Shown here in pieces: positions 8,009 to 16,363 of a stretch of 64,000 nucleotides of DNA; the stretch's first letter is position 1, and each line of letters starts with the position of its first letter. Source of the stretch: Nocardia yamanashiensis NBRC 100130 (GTDB lineage Bacteria; Actinomycetota; Actinomycetes; Mycobacteriales; Mycobacteriaceae); NCBI RefSeq assembly GCF_001613325.1, contig NZ_BDCD01000005.1, forward strand, positions 62,001-126,000, read 5' to 3'. A program made the translations under genes and the position numbers. The notes under the pieces are model-generated. The model was not told where the DNA came from. It searched no databases and saw nothing but the letters and a program-made list of their open reading frames with translations.

Positions 8009-9022
8009 ATGTCTGCTCTCCTACAGAACAATCCACGCCTGACCCCGGGCGGTGACCATGTCGAATCCTGGTTCGTGCGCGCCAACGATCCGCATTCGCC
8101 GCGCGCGCTCTGGATCAAGGCGACCGTGCTCACCTCCCGCGATGGAACCGCTATCGCCCAGGCGTGGTGCAGTGTGTTCGACGGGGATCGGGTCAAGGCG
8201 TGGTGTGCCGATATCCCGCTGGCGGACGCGGTGTTCGATGCGGGCGAGAAGGGGCAGGATCTGACGGTCGGGCCCTTGCGATTGCAGCTCAATGCCGATG
8301 GCGGCTGTTCGCGCGGCGCCCTGGCCGACGCGTCCGCGCGCGTGGAGTGGGGATTCGAGTTCGCCAAGACGCCGATCGTCGGGGAACCGCTGTCCATGTT
8401 GCCGACCGACCGGTTGCTCGACGCCAAGTTCCCGGGCAACAAGCTCGTCACCCCGTTTCCCGTCGCGGCGGTGAGCGGCTACCTGGACTGGGCGGGCGAA
8501 CGCTGGAACCTCGACGGCTGGCACGGCATGCAGGGACACAACTGGGGCACCGCGCACAGTCCCGAATATGCCTGGGGGCATTGTGTTTTCACCGACACCA
8601 ATGGCGGTGCACCGTTCGCGGTACTGGAAGGCGCGTCCGGGCGCACCCGGCTGGGCAGTCGCGTCACACCGCTGCTGTCCATGCTGGTGATCCGGCGCGG
8701 CGAAGAGGAATACCGCTTCGACCGCATCCTCGACCTGTGGCGCCAGCGGCCGCGCCTGGACTTCCCGGACTGGACCTTGCGTATGCGCGGCCGCGACGGC
8801 ACCGCGACCCTGCGCATGCACGGTGCGCCCGAACGCATGGTCTGCCTGGCCTACCGCAATCCCGCCGCCCCCACCAGCTATTGCCTCAATTCCAAGACCG
8901 CCGCCGTCTCGGTGCACGTCGAACCGATCAACGGCAATGCCTTCCAGCTGCGCAGCGAGCATGCGGGCGCGCTGGAATTCCTCACCCCGCAACCGCATCC
9001 CGCCGTGCGGCCGATCGTGTGA
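8009..9022 (+). CDS. CrtC/AttH-type lipocalin-like protein
   Basis: A 337-residue protein whose pattern of WHGMQGHNWG and HSPEYAWGHC resembles the CrtC/AttH lipocalin-like fold (hydroxyneurosporene-synthase type). In that fold a pair of beta-barrels bind hydrophobic molecules. I see no signal peptide, so it should be cytoplasmic. It ends 16 bp before the GMC oxidoreductase fusion, whose N-terminus resembles a similar beta-rich domain, so the two probably handle the same hydrophobic substrate. A hydratase activity as in carotenoid pathways is possible, but no carotenoid genes are nearby. The ATG at 8009 gives a natural N-terminus; the in-frame stretch upstream is proline-rich noise. Confidence 0.62.
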   Translation: MSALLQNNPRLTPGGDHVESWFVRANDPHSPRALWIKATVLTSRDGTAIAQAWCSVFDGDRVKAWCADIPLADAVFDAGEKGQDLTVGPLRLQLNADGGCSRGALADASARVEWGFEFAKTPIVGEPLSMLPTDRLLDAKFPGNKLVTPFPVAAVSGYLDWAGERWNLDGWHGMQGHNWGTAHSPEYAWGHCVFTDTNGGAPFAVLEGASGRTRLGSRVTPLLSMLVIRRGEEEYRFDRILDLWRQRPRLDFPDWTLRMRGRDGTATLRMHGAPERMVCLAYRNPAAPTSYCLNSKTAAVSVHVEPINGNAFQLRSEHAGALEFLTPQPHPAVRPIV

Positions 9023-9038
9023 ACGGAGTCCCTCCGCT

Positions 9039-11591
9039 ATGCCTTTGACCTTCTTCGAAACCATGAGCGGCGAGCTGTACGACGCGGACGGGCGACCGCA
9101 TCACGTCGCCATGGAGCTGCGCTGCGAATCCGGTCGCGCCCTGGGTTTCGTCACCAATGGCCGGGCCCGCATCACCGGCACCCTGCGCGCGGCACCGTGG
9201 GTGGACGGCGCGGCGGTGATCGGCACTTTGATCGCGCTGCCGGTCACCCAACGGCTCATGAGCTACGAACTGGACTTCCGCGACGGCGACGACCGCGCCT
9301 GGCGATTGACCGGCCGCAAGGACGTGCGCTGGGGCCGCGGCACCCACGCCAGCCTCACCAACCTCGACACCACCCTGTGGTGCGAGGGCCGCGAGATGGC
9401 GCACGGGCGAATGCAGTTCTTCGCCAACGACTATCCGAGCTTCCTGCGCTCGTTCCAGCCGTGGGTGTCGCTGCGCGCCGACCTGCCCGACGGCGCGAAA
9501 TCGGGCCCGGCGTTCACCGACCGGCAACGCGCCACCGTGCTCGCACTCGCCGAAACACTCTTCGCACCCGACGGCGCGGTCCACGCGGCCGACGTGAGCA
9601 CCGTCGAACGCGCCGACGCCCTGATCGCCGACATGCCCCCGCTCATGCGCTCGGGCATCCGCGTGGCGCTGCGCTCGCTCGAGGCCGCCGCCCGCACCCG
9701 GCACGGAAAGGGCTGGGCCGCGCTGTCTCCCGAGGTGCGCCACGCCCTCGTCGCGGACCTCCGCCGCAGCCGGGCCCTGCGGCATGCCCTCGATGCCGTC
9801 GAGTCACCGCTGCGCATCGCCCATTTCAGCGATCGCCGCTATCTCGATGCGATCGGCGCGCCCCGGTATGCGGGCGCCGTCGCGTTCACGCCCGGCCCCG
9901 GCGAGGATGCGATCGGAATCGATCCGGCCGGACCGCTCGCCCTCGGCGTTCCCGGCGTGCGACCCGACCCGGGTGCGCCACGCGAAACCGGCTCACCCGG
10001 CATGCAACCCGGACCGGGAGTGTCGCGCGCCATCGGGCACACGGGGACAGCTGTGCACGGCAACGGCACCGCCGTGCAACCCGGCTGGATGGCCAATGTC
10101 TCCACGCCCGGGCAACTTTCACGGCGAGAACTGGTCGACTGCGATGTCGTGGTGGTCGGTTCCGGTGCGGGCGGGGCGGCGGTGGCGGCACGGCTGACCG
10201 AGCGGGGGCTGGGCGTGGTGATCGTGGAGGAAGGGGAATACGCGGGGCGGGCGGAGTTCGCGGGGGAGCTGCTGGATCGGACGCGGAAGTATTGGCGGGA
10301 CGGGGGATACAACCTCGCGGTGGGCAATACGGTGCTGGGGATCAGCACCGGGCGGGTGGTCGGCGGTACCACGGCGATCAATTCCGGGACGGCGTTCCGG
10401 ACGCCGGAGGCGGTCCTGGAAGAGTGGCGCGGGCTGGGATTCCCGTCGGATTTCGCGCCGGAGACGTTCGGCGGATACCTCGACGCGGTGTCGGCGGAGC
10501 TGGGCATCGCCCCGGCCGAGCGCCGGTATCTGGGGCGGGTCGCCGACATCATCGGGGCGGGTGCGGATGCGGTGGGCGCGGCGCACGGTCCATTGCCGCG
10601 CAATGCCGTCGGCTGCGACGGGCAGGGACAGTGCGTGTACGGCTGTCCGACCGATGCCAAGCGCAGCGCCAATGTCAGCTGGGTGCCGCGCGCACTGAAG
10701 GGCGGGGCGCAATTGTTCACCGGGATGGGCGTCACCCGGGTGCTGATGAACGGCCAGCGCGCGATCGGCGTGCTGGCCGAGGGGCAGGATGCCCACGGTG
10801 CGCCGCGCACGCTGGAGATCCGGTCGCGGGCGGTGGTCGTGGCCACCGGCACGCTCATGACGCCGTTGTTGCTGCGCCGCAACGGCATCAACCTGCCCCA
10901 GCTCGGACGCAACCTCTCGGTGCACCCCTCGCTCGGCGCGATCGCCGCCATGCCCACCCCGGGCGATCCGTGGACCGGCATCCCGCAGGGCTATCACGTG
11001 GACGGCATGGGCGACCCCCTGGTCACCTTCGAAGGCGTCACCGTCCCACCGCAGTTCGCGGCCGCCATGCTCCCGTTCCACGGCCCCGAACTGGCCGAAT
11101 GGATGAACCGCTGGACCTATACCGAGCAGTTCGGCGCGATGGTCCGCGACACCGGCACCGGCAGCGTCGGGCCCGGCCCCGGCGGCGCGCCGCTGGTGCG
11201 GTACCGCCTCACCCCGCGCGTGCGAGCCGCACTACAGCACGCCTGCGCGGGATTGGCCGAACTGTTCCTGCGCGGCGGCGCGGACGCGGTGGCCCTGCCC
11301 ATCGCCGGTCTGCCCGCCGTCCGCGATCTCACCCAGGTGCGCGCGCTCGCCGGGATGTCCCTGCACCCCCGGCAATTGCGCATGATGGGCCCGCACCCGC
11401 TCGGCACCGCCCGCATGGGCACCGATGCCCGCACCGCGGTGGTGGATTTCGAGCATCGCGTGTTCGGCACGAGCGGGTTGTATATCGCCGACGGTTCGGT
11501 CGTCCCCACCTCGCTGGGCGTCAATCCCCAGGTCACCATCATGGCCTTCGCCCTGCGCGCCGCCGATGCGATTGCCGCCGAATTGCGGTGA
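9039..11591 (+). CDS. three-part GMC oxidoreductase fusion (beta-rich domain, G2DH3-like domain, FAD enzyme)
   Basis: An 850-residue protein. Residues 1-140 are beta-rich and resemble the lipocalin-like neighbour. Residues about 150-280 are helical and recall the small gluconate-dehydrogenase-subunit-3-like domain found in long-chain alcohol oxidases. A Pro/Gly-rich linker (about 285-365) follows. From about 368 comes a GMC enzyme: FAD loop VVVGSGAGGAAVAARL, the cysteine cluster CDGQGQCVYGCPTDAK, and the C-terminal HPRQLRMMGPHPLGTARMG and NPQVTIMA segments containing the active-site His/Asn region. Probably oxidises a long-chain or sterol-like alcohol. It is coupled to the upstream CrtC/AttH-like gene. 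The linker is unlike anything in the neighbouring genes. Confidence 0.82.
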   Translation: MPLTFFETMSGELYDADGRPHHVAMELRCESGRALGFVTNGRARITGTLRAAPWVDGAAVIGTLIALPVTQRLMSYELDFRDGDDRAWRLTGRKDVRWGRGTHASLTNLDTTLWCEGREMAHGRMQFFANDYPSFLRSFQPWVSLRADLPDGAKSGPAFTDRQRATVLALAETLFAPDGAVHAADVSTVERADALIADMPPLMRSGIRVALRSLEAAARTRHGKGWAALSPEVRHALVADLRRSRALRHALDAVESPLRIAHFSDRRYLDAIGAPRYAGAVAFTPGPGEDAIGIDPAGPLALGVPGVRPDPGAPRETGSPGMQPGPGVSRAIGHTGTAVHGNGTAVQPGWMANVSTPGQLSRRELVDCDVVVVGSGAGGAAVAARLTERGLGVVIVEEGEYAGRAEFAGELLDRTRKYWRDGGYNLAVGNTVLGISTGRVVGGTTAINSGTAFRTPEAVLEEWRGLGFPSDFAPETFGGYLDAVSAELGIAPAERRYLGRVADIIGAGADAVGAAHGPLPRNAVGCDGQGQCVYGCPTDAKRSANVSWVPRALKGGAQLFTGMGVTRVLMNGQRAIGVLAEGQDAHGAPRTLEIRSRAVVVATGTLMTPLLLRRNGINLPQLGRNLSVHPSLGAIAAMPTPGDPWTGIPQGYHVDGMGDPLVTFEGVTVPPQFAAAMLPFHGPELAEWMNRWTYTEQFGAMVRDTGTGSVGPGPGGAPLVRYRLTPRVRAALQHACAGLAELFLRGGADAVALPIAGLPAVRDLTQVRALAGMSLHPRQLRMMGPHPLGTARMGTDARTAVVDFEHRVFGTSGLYIADGSVVPTSLGVNPQVTIMAFALRAADAIAAELR

Positions 11592-11701
11592 CCGGCAATC
11601 GATCCCACCACAACCTCGGGCTGGCGCAGTGCCAATGATCTTGGTACACCTAGAGGAGCACAAGGGGTGATCCGGATTACTCCGGGGAACGGGGAGCCAT
11701 A

Positions 11702-11923
11702 GTGGGATCCAGAGCCGAATTGGAGCAGGAACTGGGTGGTCCGCTGGCCGCCCTGGACCTGTTGACCGAGGCCGAGACGGCCGATCTGCTCGATATCTTC
11801 AAGCAGGCGCAGCGCACCGAGGCCGCCGCCATGGTGGAGGCGGTGGACAAGACCGTGGGCGCGCTGCCCTGGCCGTTGAGCACCGCGGCCAAGAAGATCA
11901 TGTTCGGGAACAAGCTGGGATAG
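11702..11923 (+). CDS. 73-residue hypothetical protein
   Basis: A small, helical, acidic-to-neutral protein (MGSRAELEQELGG... ending STAAKKIMFGNKLG) starting at a GTG. It has no recognisable domain. Its stop is followed after 3 bp by the ATG of the 407-residue protein at 11927, so the two are translationally linked and probably act together. The corresponding position before the paralog at 18686 is occupied by a different, 19-residue frame. Confidence 0.65.
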   Translation: MGSRAELEQELGGPLAALDLLTEAETADLLDIFKQAQRTEAAAMVEAVDKTVGALPWPLSTAAKKIMFGNKLG

Positions 11924-11926
11924 GCG

Positions 11927-13150
11927 ATGAGCGATCTGGTCACCCGGGCCCAGCTGGAGCTGCTGTCCCGGACGTTGCACGTGCCCGTCGCCCGGCTCGA
12001 GCATCTCGAGAAGCTCGGCGCGGACCACCTGTACGAACTCAACGAAGCGCTCTCGAAAAAGATCTTCGCCCAGCACAATGCGACGTTCTCGCGGCTGAGC
12101 ATGCTGGTGCCGATCGTTCCGCTGTCCATCTCCATGCCGCTGGTGCAGCGCATGGTGCCGCCGGTGATGGCCGGGCGCGCCGCGGGCGCGATCGGGGTCG
12201 ATCATCCCAAGAAGGCCGCCGAGGCGGTCACCATGCTGAATCCGGCGTACGCGGCGGCGGCCGCACCGTACATGGATCCGCACGCGGTCGGGCAGCTGGC
12301 CGATATCGCGCCGGTGAAACCGGTCATGAAGATCATCAACGAGCTGCTGGGGCGCGGTGACTACATCACCGCCGGGCCGTTCCTGGCCTATGCCACACCG
12401 GAACTCATCCGGGCCGTGGAAACCGATGTGCACGACGACGAGGCGCTGATCCGCTCCGCGTCGTTCTCCTATTCGGCCGAGAACCTCAGCATCATCGTGC
12501 GGCATCTGCTGGAAGGTTCTGGGCAGCGCATCCCGAAACTGGTGCGCACCATCCTGACCGGGTCCGAGGAACTGCGGCTGGCGGGGCTGTCGGTCTTCGC
12601 GCGCTGCGATACCGATGTGATCGCCGGGATCGGGGACATCCTGTTCGATGTCGGCTCGGCGGAGGAGATCGCGGATCTGGCCCGGACCTTCGTCACCGCC
12701 GGGGCGATGCCCGAGGCGCTGCGGTTCATCGGGCAGCTCAGCCCCTCGGCGCTGGATCTGCTGGCCGCCAATCCCGTGGTGGGAGAAGCCGACTACATCG
12801 AGGCGATGGCCGCCGCGGTGGACGGCAGCACCGATATCGCCCGCTGGCGAGGACTGCTGGAACTGGCCGAGCGCACCGAAACCGTGACCGCGCGCCGCAT
12901 CGGGGGACGCCTGTCGCATTTGGACACCGGCACGCTGGCGCAGCTGCCGACGGTGCTGGCGGGCGGGCATCTGTGGCCGCCGCTGCTGAAGGTGCTCGCG
13001 GTCGCCGAACCGGACGCGCAGTCGCGGGCCGGTGAATTGTGGTCGGCGCTCCCGGCATTGGAACGCCACGAGCTCGAGCAGCGGATCGCCGATCTGGGTT
13101 TGAGCGAGCAGTTGACGGCATTGACTGCCACCTTGCAGCTGACGCACTGA
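11927..13150 (+). CDS. hypothetical 407-residue protein, paralog A
   Basis: An unrecognised protein, almost entirely helical, with repeated hydrophobic helices but only one stretch (LVPIVPLSISMPLVQRMVPP, about residues 62-81) that might touch a membrane. It is clearly homologous along its full length to the protein at 18686-19903: both begin M(S/T)DLVTRAQL, share PFLAYATPEL and LSVFARC, and end with a short leucine-rich tail. The alternating helix pattern resembles a HEAT-like repeat scaffold; this is a visual impression only. It is the second gene of a two-gene unit and ends at a strong terminator shared with the imine-reductase-like gene. Confidence 0.8.
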   Translation: MSDLVTRAQLELLSRTLHVPVARLEHLEKLGADHLYELNEALSKKIFAQHNATFSRLSMLVPIVPLSISMPLVQRMVPPVMAGRAAGAIGVDHPKKAAEAVTMLNPAYAAAAAPYMDPHAVGQLADIAPVKPVMKIINELLGRGDYITAGPFLAYATPELIRAVETDVHDDEALIRSASFSYSAENLSIIVRHLLEGSGQRIPKLVRTILTGSEELRLAGLSVFARCDTDVIAGIGDILFDVGSAEEIADLARTFVTAGAMPEALRFIGQLSPSALDLLAANPVVGEADYIEAMAAAVDGSTDIARWRGLLELAERTETVTARRIGGRLSHLDTGTLAQLPTVLAGGHLWPPLLKVLAVAEPDAQSRAGELWSALPALERHELEQRIADLGLSEQLTALTATLQLTH

Positions 13151-13155
13151 CGCCG

Positions 13156-13189
13156 TCGGGCCCCGCCATCGACAGGTGGCGGGGCCCGA
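13156..13189. terminator. bidirectional terminator
   Basis: A perfect inverted repeat with 13-bp arms, TCGGGCCCCGCCA and TGGCGGGGCCCGA, and an 8-nt loop. It lies between two converging genes and can serve both. Confidence 0.8.
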
Positions 13190-13208
13190 AGAATCTCGGC
13201 GGCAGTGA

Positions 13209-14111
13209 CTACCGGACCGGCGTGGCCGAAAGAGTTTGCACGCCACGCAATTCCTCGAAGACCCGCGCGAACGCCGCCGCCCCGTGCCCGGCCTCGACCT
13301 GGCGATTCACCAGCCGCGCCAGCGGTTCGAGCAGATCGGTGGCCGTCCCGGCGTCCTGTCCGGCGCGCACGATGGCATCGAGTGCGGCTTTCTGGAACGC
13401 CAGGTGCTGCACCTCGGCGGTGTAGTCGCCGGAGTCGATGGTGGCGCCGTAGGCGGGCAGGCCCTGCGCCATCGCGGTCACCCACGGCGTGGCCCGGGCC
13501 GCGAACTCGGCCGCGCCCACCCCGGCCGAGCGCAGCATGGCCGCCCCGTGGAAGAACCCGCCGAACATGGCGTACATGGCCGACAGCAGCGCGAAGTCCC
13601 ACAGCGCCGCCAATCCGGCGTCGGCGCCGAAATACTCGGCCGCGCCGAGCAGTTCGAGCACCTCCCGCCGCGCGTGGAAGACCTGCTCCGAACCGCTGTA
13701 GAGGATCGACGATGCGGGCGTGCCGATCATGGACGGCACCGCCATGATGCCGCCGTCGAGGAATTCGATGCCGTGCGCGCTCGCCCATCGCGCCAGTTCC
13801 CGTGATTCCTCCGGCGCGGTGCTGGTCAGATTGATCCACTGCTTACCCGCCAGCTCGCCCGCGATCGGGTCCAGGGTCTGGTGCACCGAGGCGTGATCGA
13901 GCAGCACGGTGATGAGCACGTCGCCGCCGCGCACCGCCGCGGCCACCGATTCCGCCTCTACCGCTCCGGACGCCACCAGCTCCGTCGCCCGCCCCGGCGT
14001 GCGATTCCAGACGGTGGCCGACACCCCGCCCGCGAGGAAGGTCCGCACCAGCGCGCGCCCCATATCGCCCAGGCCCAGTACGGTCACGGTGGTGTGCTGA
14101 GTGTTCGTCAT
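13209..14111 (-). CDS. imine reductase-like NADPH oxidoreductase
   Basis: A 300-residue protein of the beta-hydroxyacid-dehydrogenase fold: Rossmann motif GLGDMGRALVRTFL near the start and an all-helical C-terminal domain. The segments INLTSTAPEESRELA, DGGIMAVPSMIGTP, ILYSGS and DAGLAALWDFALLS are typical of the imine reductase (IRED) group rather than of hydroxyisobutyrate dehydrogenases. The residue in the usual proton-donor position appears to be Asp (ALWDFALL), as in the R-type enzymes. It is divergent from an HxlR regulator with a short palindrome between them. The native substrate of such enzymes is generally unknown. The ATG at 14111 gives the standard N-terminus; longer in-frame starts add only basic noise. 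Confidence 0.85.
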   Translation of the reverse strand: MTNTQHTTVTVLGLGDMGRALVRTFLAGGVSATVWNRTPGRATELVASGAVEAESVAAAVRGGDVLITVLLDHASVHQTLDPIAGELAGKQWINLTSTAPEESRELARWASAHGIEFLDGGIMAVPSMIGTPASSILYSGSEQVFHARREVLELLGAAEYFGADAGLAALWDFALLSAMYAMFGGFFHGAAMLRSAGVGAAEFAARATPWVTAMAQGLPAYGATIDSGDYTAEVQHLAFQKAALDAIVRAGQDAGTATDLLEPLARLVNRQVEAGHGAAAFARVFEELRGVQTLSATPVR

Positions 14112-14211
14112 TACCCGAGATCTCCTTCGAATCCGTTGCTGTCGGTCGCGCGCTGGAATCGAGGTTGCCGTGGGTGGTGTTGTGCCACAAGTACGCACTA
14201 TTTGCACAGGC

Positions 14212-14229
14212 ACTTACCGTTTGGTGAGT
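14212..14229. promoter_or_regulatory. HxlR operator candidate
   Basis: ACTTACC (14212-14218), 4 bp, GGTGAGT (14223-14229): an inverted repeat with one mismatch between the divergent imine-reductase-like and HxlR genes. It ends 22 bp before the HxlR start. Regulators of this family often bind such short inverted repeats next to their own gene. Confidence 0.45.
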
Positions 14230-14251
14230 CTCCAGATGACGAGGACGGCCG

Positions 14252-14671
14252 GTGGGCGAGAAGAGATACGGGCCATATTTCTGCGGTATCGACGCCGCGA
14301 TGGATGTGGTGGGCGGCAAATGGAAATCGCTGATCCTGTGGGAGTTGCACGAGCACGGCACCCGCCGCTTCGGCGAACTGCGCCGCAACCTACCCGGCGT
14401 CTCGGAGAAGATGCTCAACCAGCAGCTGCGCGAACTCGCCGAGGACGGCATCGTGCATCGCGAGATCTTCGCCGAGATCCCTCCGCGCGTGGAGTACTCG
14501 CTCACCCCCGAAGGCGCGGAACTGAACGCGGCGCTGGCGCCGCTCGGGGTTTGGGGCCGTCGCCGCGCCGAGCGGATCGGCGCGGCACGGGTGTATGTGC
14601 CGGACGCCGGAACCTCCTCGGGTGCCACGACATTCGAGCCGGCCGCCGCGGCACCCGAACGAACCGCGTGA
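14252..14671 (+). CDS. HxlR-family transcriptional regulator
   Basis: A 139-residue protein with the HxlR/DUF24 winged helix: CGIDAAMDVVGGKWKSLILWEL, then RRFGELRRNLPGVSEKMLNQQLRELAEDGIV and the wing EIPPRVEYSLTPEG. The N-terminal cysteine of YFCGI corresponds to the conserved cysteine that senses aldehydes, quinones or oxidants in characterised members. It is divergent from the imine-reductase-like gene, the usual arrangement for a regulator and its redox-enzyme target. The GTG start has GAGGA about 9 bp upstream. Confidence 0.9.
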   Translation: MGEKRYGPYFCGIDAAMDVVGGKWKSLILWELHEHGTRRFGELRRNLPGVSEKMLNQQLRELAEDGIVHREIFAEIPPRVEYSLTPEGAELNAALAPLGVWGRRRAERIGAARVYVPDAGTSSGATTFEPAAAAPERTA

Positions 14672-14680
14672 AGCCCACGC

Positions 14681-16201
14681 TCAGGCGGGTGCGCCGAACC
14701 AGCGGGTGAGGGCGGTCTCGAGCCCGTCGGTGGTCTCGCCCGCCCAGGCGACGATGCCGTCGGGGCGGATGAGCAGGGCCGGGAAGTCCCGTGGTTCAAC
14801 GGTTTTCGCGGTGAGCAGCTGGACGCGGTCGGCCCACGGGGCGACGGCGGTGGCCAGGGCGGGGGAGTCGCCGAGGTCGAGCAGCAGGGCGCGCCCGTCA
14901 GCGAAGTGCTCGCCGACCCAGGTGCCGTCGGCCAGCTCGAGGTCGGGGTAGAGCCTGCCGATCAAGGGGTTGTCGTCGCCGAGGTCGTAGCGGTGCAGCA
15001 CGCCGGAGATCTTCTTGAAGACGGTAGTCGCGCCGTCGGTGGTGCGCAGCAGTTCGGCCATCACTTCGCGCAGGGCGCGGGAGCGGGGGTCGGTGCGCAT
15101 GAGGGCGACCTGCGCGCGGGTCCAGTCCAGCACCCAGGCGCCGATCGGGTGGCGTTCGGCGGTGTAGGTGTCGAGCAGATCCGCGGGCGCCCAGCCGCGC
15201 ACGGCGGCAGCCAGTTTCCAGCCCAGGTTGACCGCGTCGCCGACGCCGAGATTGAGCCCCTGGCCGCCGAAGGGCGAGTGCACGTGGGCGGCATCCCCGG
15301 CGAGCAGGACGCGGCCCTGGCGGTAGGTGGCGGCCTGGCGGGTGTTGTCGGTGAACCGCGTGGCCGAAAGCACCTTGGAGATGGTCACTTTCGTGCCGGT
15401 GACTCGCTCGTAGCTGCCTTCGAGTTCGGCGATCGTGATCGGCGCGTCGCGGTCGGCGGGCGGACCGTCGAGTTCGACGGTGAGGAACCGTCCGGGCATC
15501 GGCCCGTTCACGTAGATGCCGCCGGGCCCGCTGTGCCAGCCCTGGGGCACGTGCTCCGCACCGGTCATCTCCACCACGGCCTGCCGTCCGGTGATCTCGG
15601 GTTCCAGGCCGGGGAAGTCGAATCCGGCGAGTTTGCGCACGGTGCTGCGTCCGCCGTCGCAGCCGACCAGCCATTCGGTGCGAATCCGGTAGTCGCCGCA
15701 GTCCACGATCACCCCGGCCGTGTCCTCCTCGATCCCGGTGACGGTGGCCCCGCGCCGCACCGGCACCCCTAGTTCGGCGGCGCGCTCGCCCAGCATCGCC
15801 TCGATGTGCTGCTGGGCCACGAACCAGGCCTCGACCGCCGGGCCCTGGTCGGCGAAGGCGGGATCGTCGAGGTCGATGACGTCGCCGAAGAATTGCAGGC
15901 CCGCGAAATGCCCGCCGACGAGCCGCTTTCCGTCCAGCACCGGCGTCCGGCCGGAGCTGTCGCGGAATCCCGCGAACCGTTCGATCATGGCCTCGTGCCG
16001 CTCGCGCAGGGCGGGCAGCAGGCCGCGCCGGGCGAGGGCTCGCGCGGTGGGCACATTGATCGCGCCCGCTTTCACGGTCGGGTCCATCTCGGTGAGCCGT
16101 TCCAGCACCAGCACGTCGACCCCCGCCAGCCGCAGCTCACAGGCCAGCATGAGCCCCACCGGTCCGGCTCCCACTACCACCACTTCGTGTGTCTCGTTCA
16201 T
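14681..16201 (-). CDS. FAD-dependent aromatic monooxygenase, rifampicin-monooxygenase-like
   Basis: A 506-residue group A flavoprotein monooxygenase. It shows the FAD loop VVVGAGPVGLMLACELRLAG, the FAD/NADPH motif LVGCDGGRSTVRKLAGF, and GDAAHVHSPFGGQGLNLGVGDAVNLGWKL. The order of motifs and the C-terminal SRWFGA-like end (TRWFGAPA) recall the rifampicin monooxygenase Rox of Nocardia. However, this protein has about 30 extra residues around 75-110. It may hydroxylate an aromatic antibiotic or a catabolic phenol. It lies tail to tail with the HxlR gene and divergent from a DUF574 methyltransferase. The ATG at 16201 is the natural start; the frame is open much further upstream only because of high GC. 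Confidence 0.85.
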   Translation of the reverse strand: MNETHEVVVVGAGPVGLMLACELRLAGVDVLVLERLTEMDPTVKAGAINVPTARALARRGLLPALRERHEAMIERFAGFRDSSGRTPVLDGKRLVGGHFAGLQFFGDVIDLDDPAFADQGPAVEAWFVAQQHIEAMLGERAAELGVPVRRGATVTGIEEDTAGVIVDCGDYRIRTEWLVGCDGGRSTVRKLAGFDFPGLEPEITGRQAVVEMTGAEHVPQGWHSGPGGIYVNGPMPGRFLTVELDGPPADRDAPITIAELEGSYERVTGTKVTISKVLSATRFTDNTRQAATYRQGRVLLAGDAAHVHSPFGGQGLNLGVGDAVNLGWKLAAAVRGWAPADLLDTYTAERHPIGAWVLDWTRAQVALMRTDPRSRALREVMAELLRTTDGATTVFKKISGVLHRYDLGDDNPLIGRLYPDLELADGTWVGEHFADGRALLLDLGDSPALATAVAPWADRVQLLTAKTVEPRDFPALLIRPDGIVAWAGETTDGLETALTRWFGAPA

Positions 16202-16363
16202 GGGAACGACTGTGCCGGTGCGCGATTGCCCGGCGCTTGCACCGTCTTGCGCGCCGCTTGCGCCCGCCCCGGACCGACCCCCGCGTGCCGGAGAAGCCGC
16301 CCTCGACCGGGCCGGATCTTCTACCATGGCCTCGTCGACAGCGGGACGGAAGGGGAGAGTCGG

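Noticed and set aside
9197..11638. 813-codon open frame on plus overlapping the GMC fusion
   Set aside because: Arg/Gly/His-rich shadow of the real frame one base away, which carries all FAD and GMC motifs.
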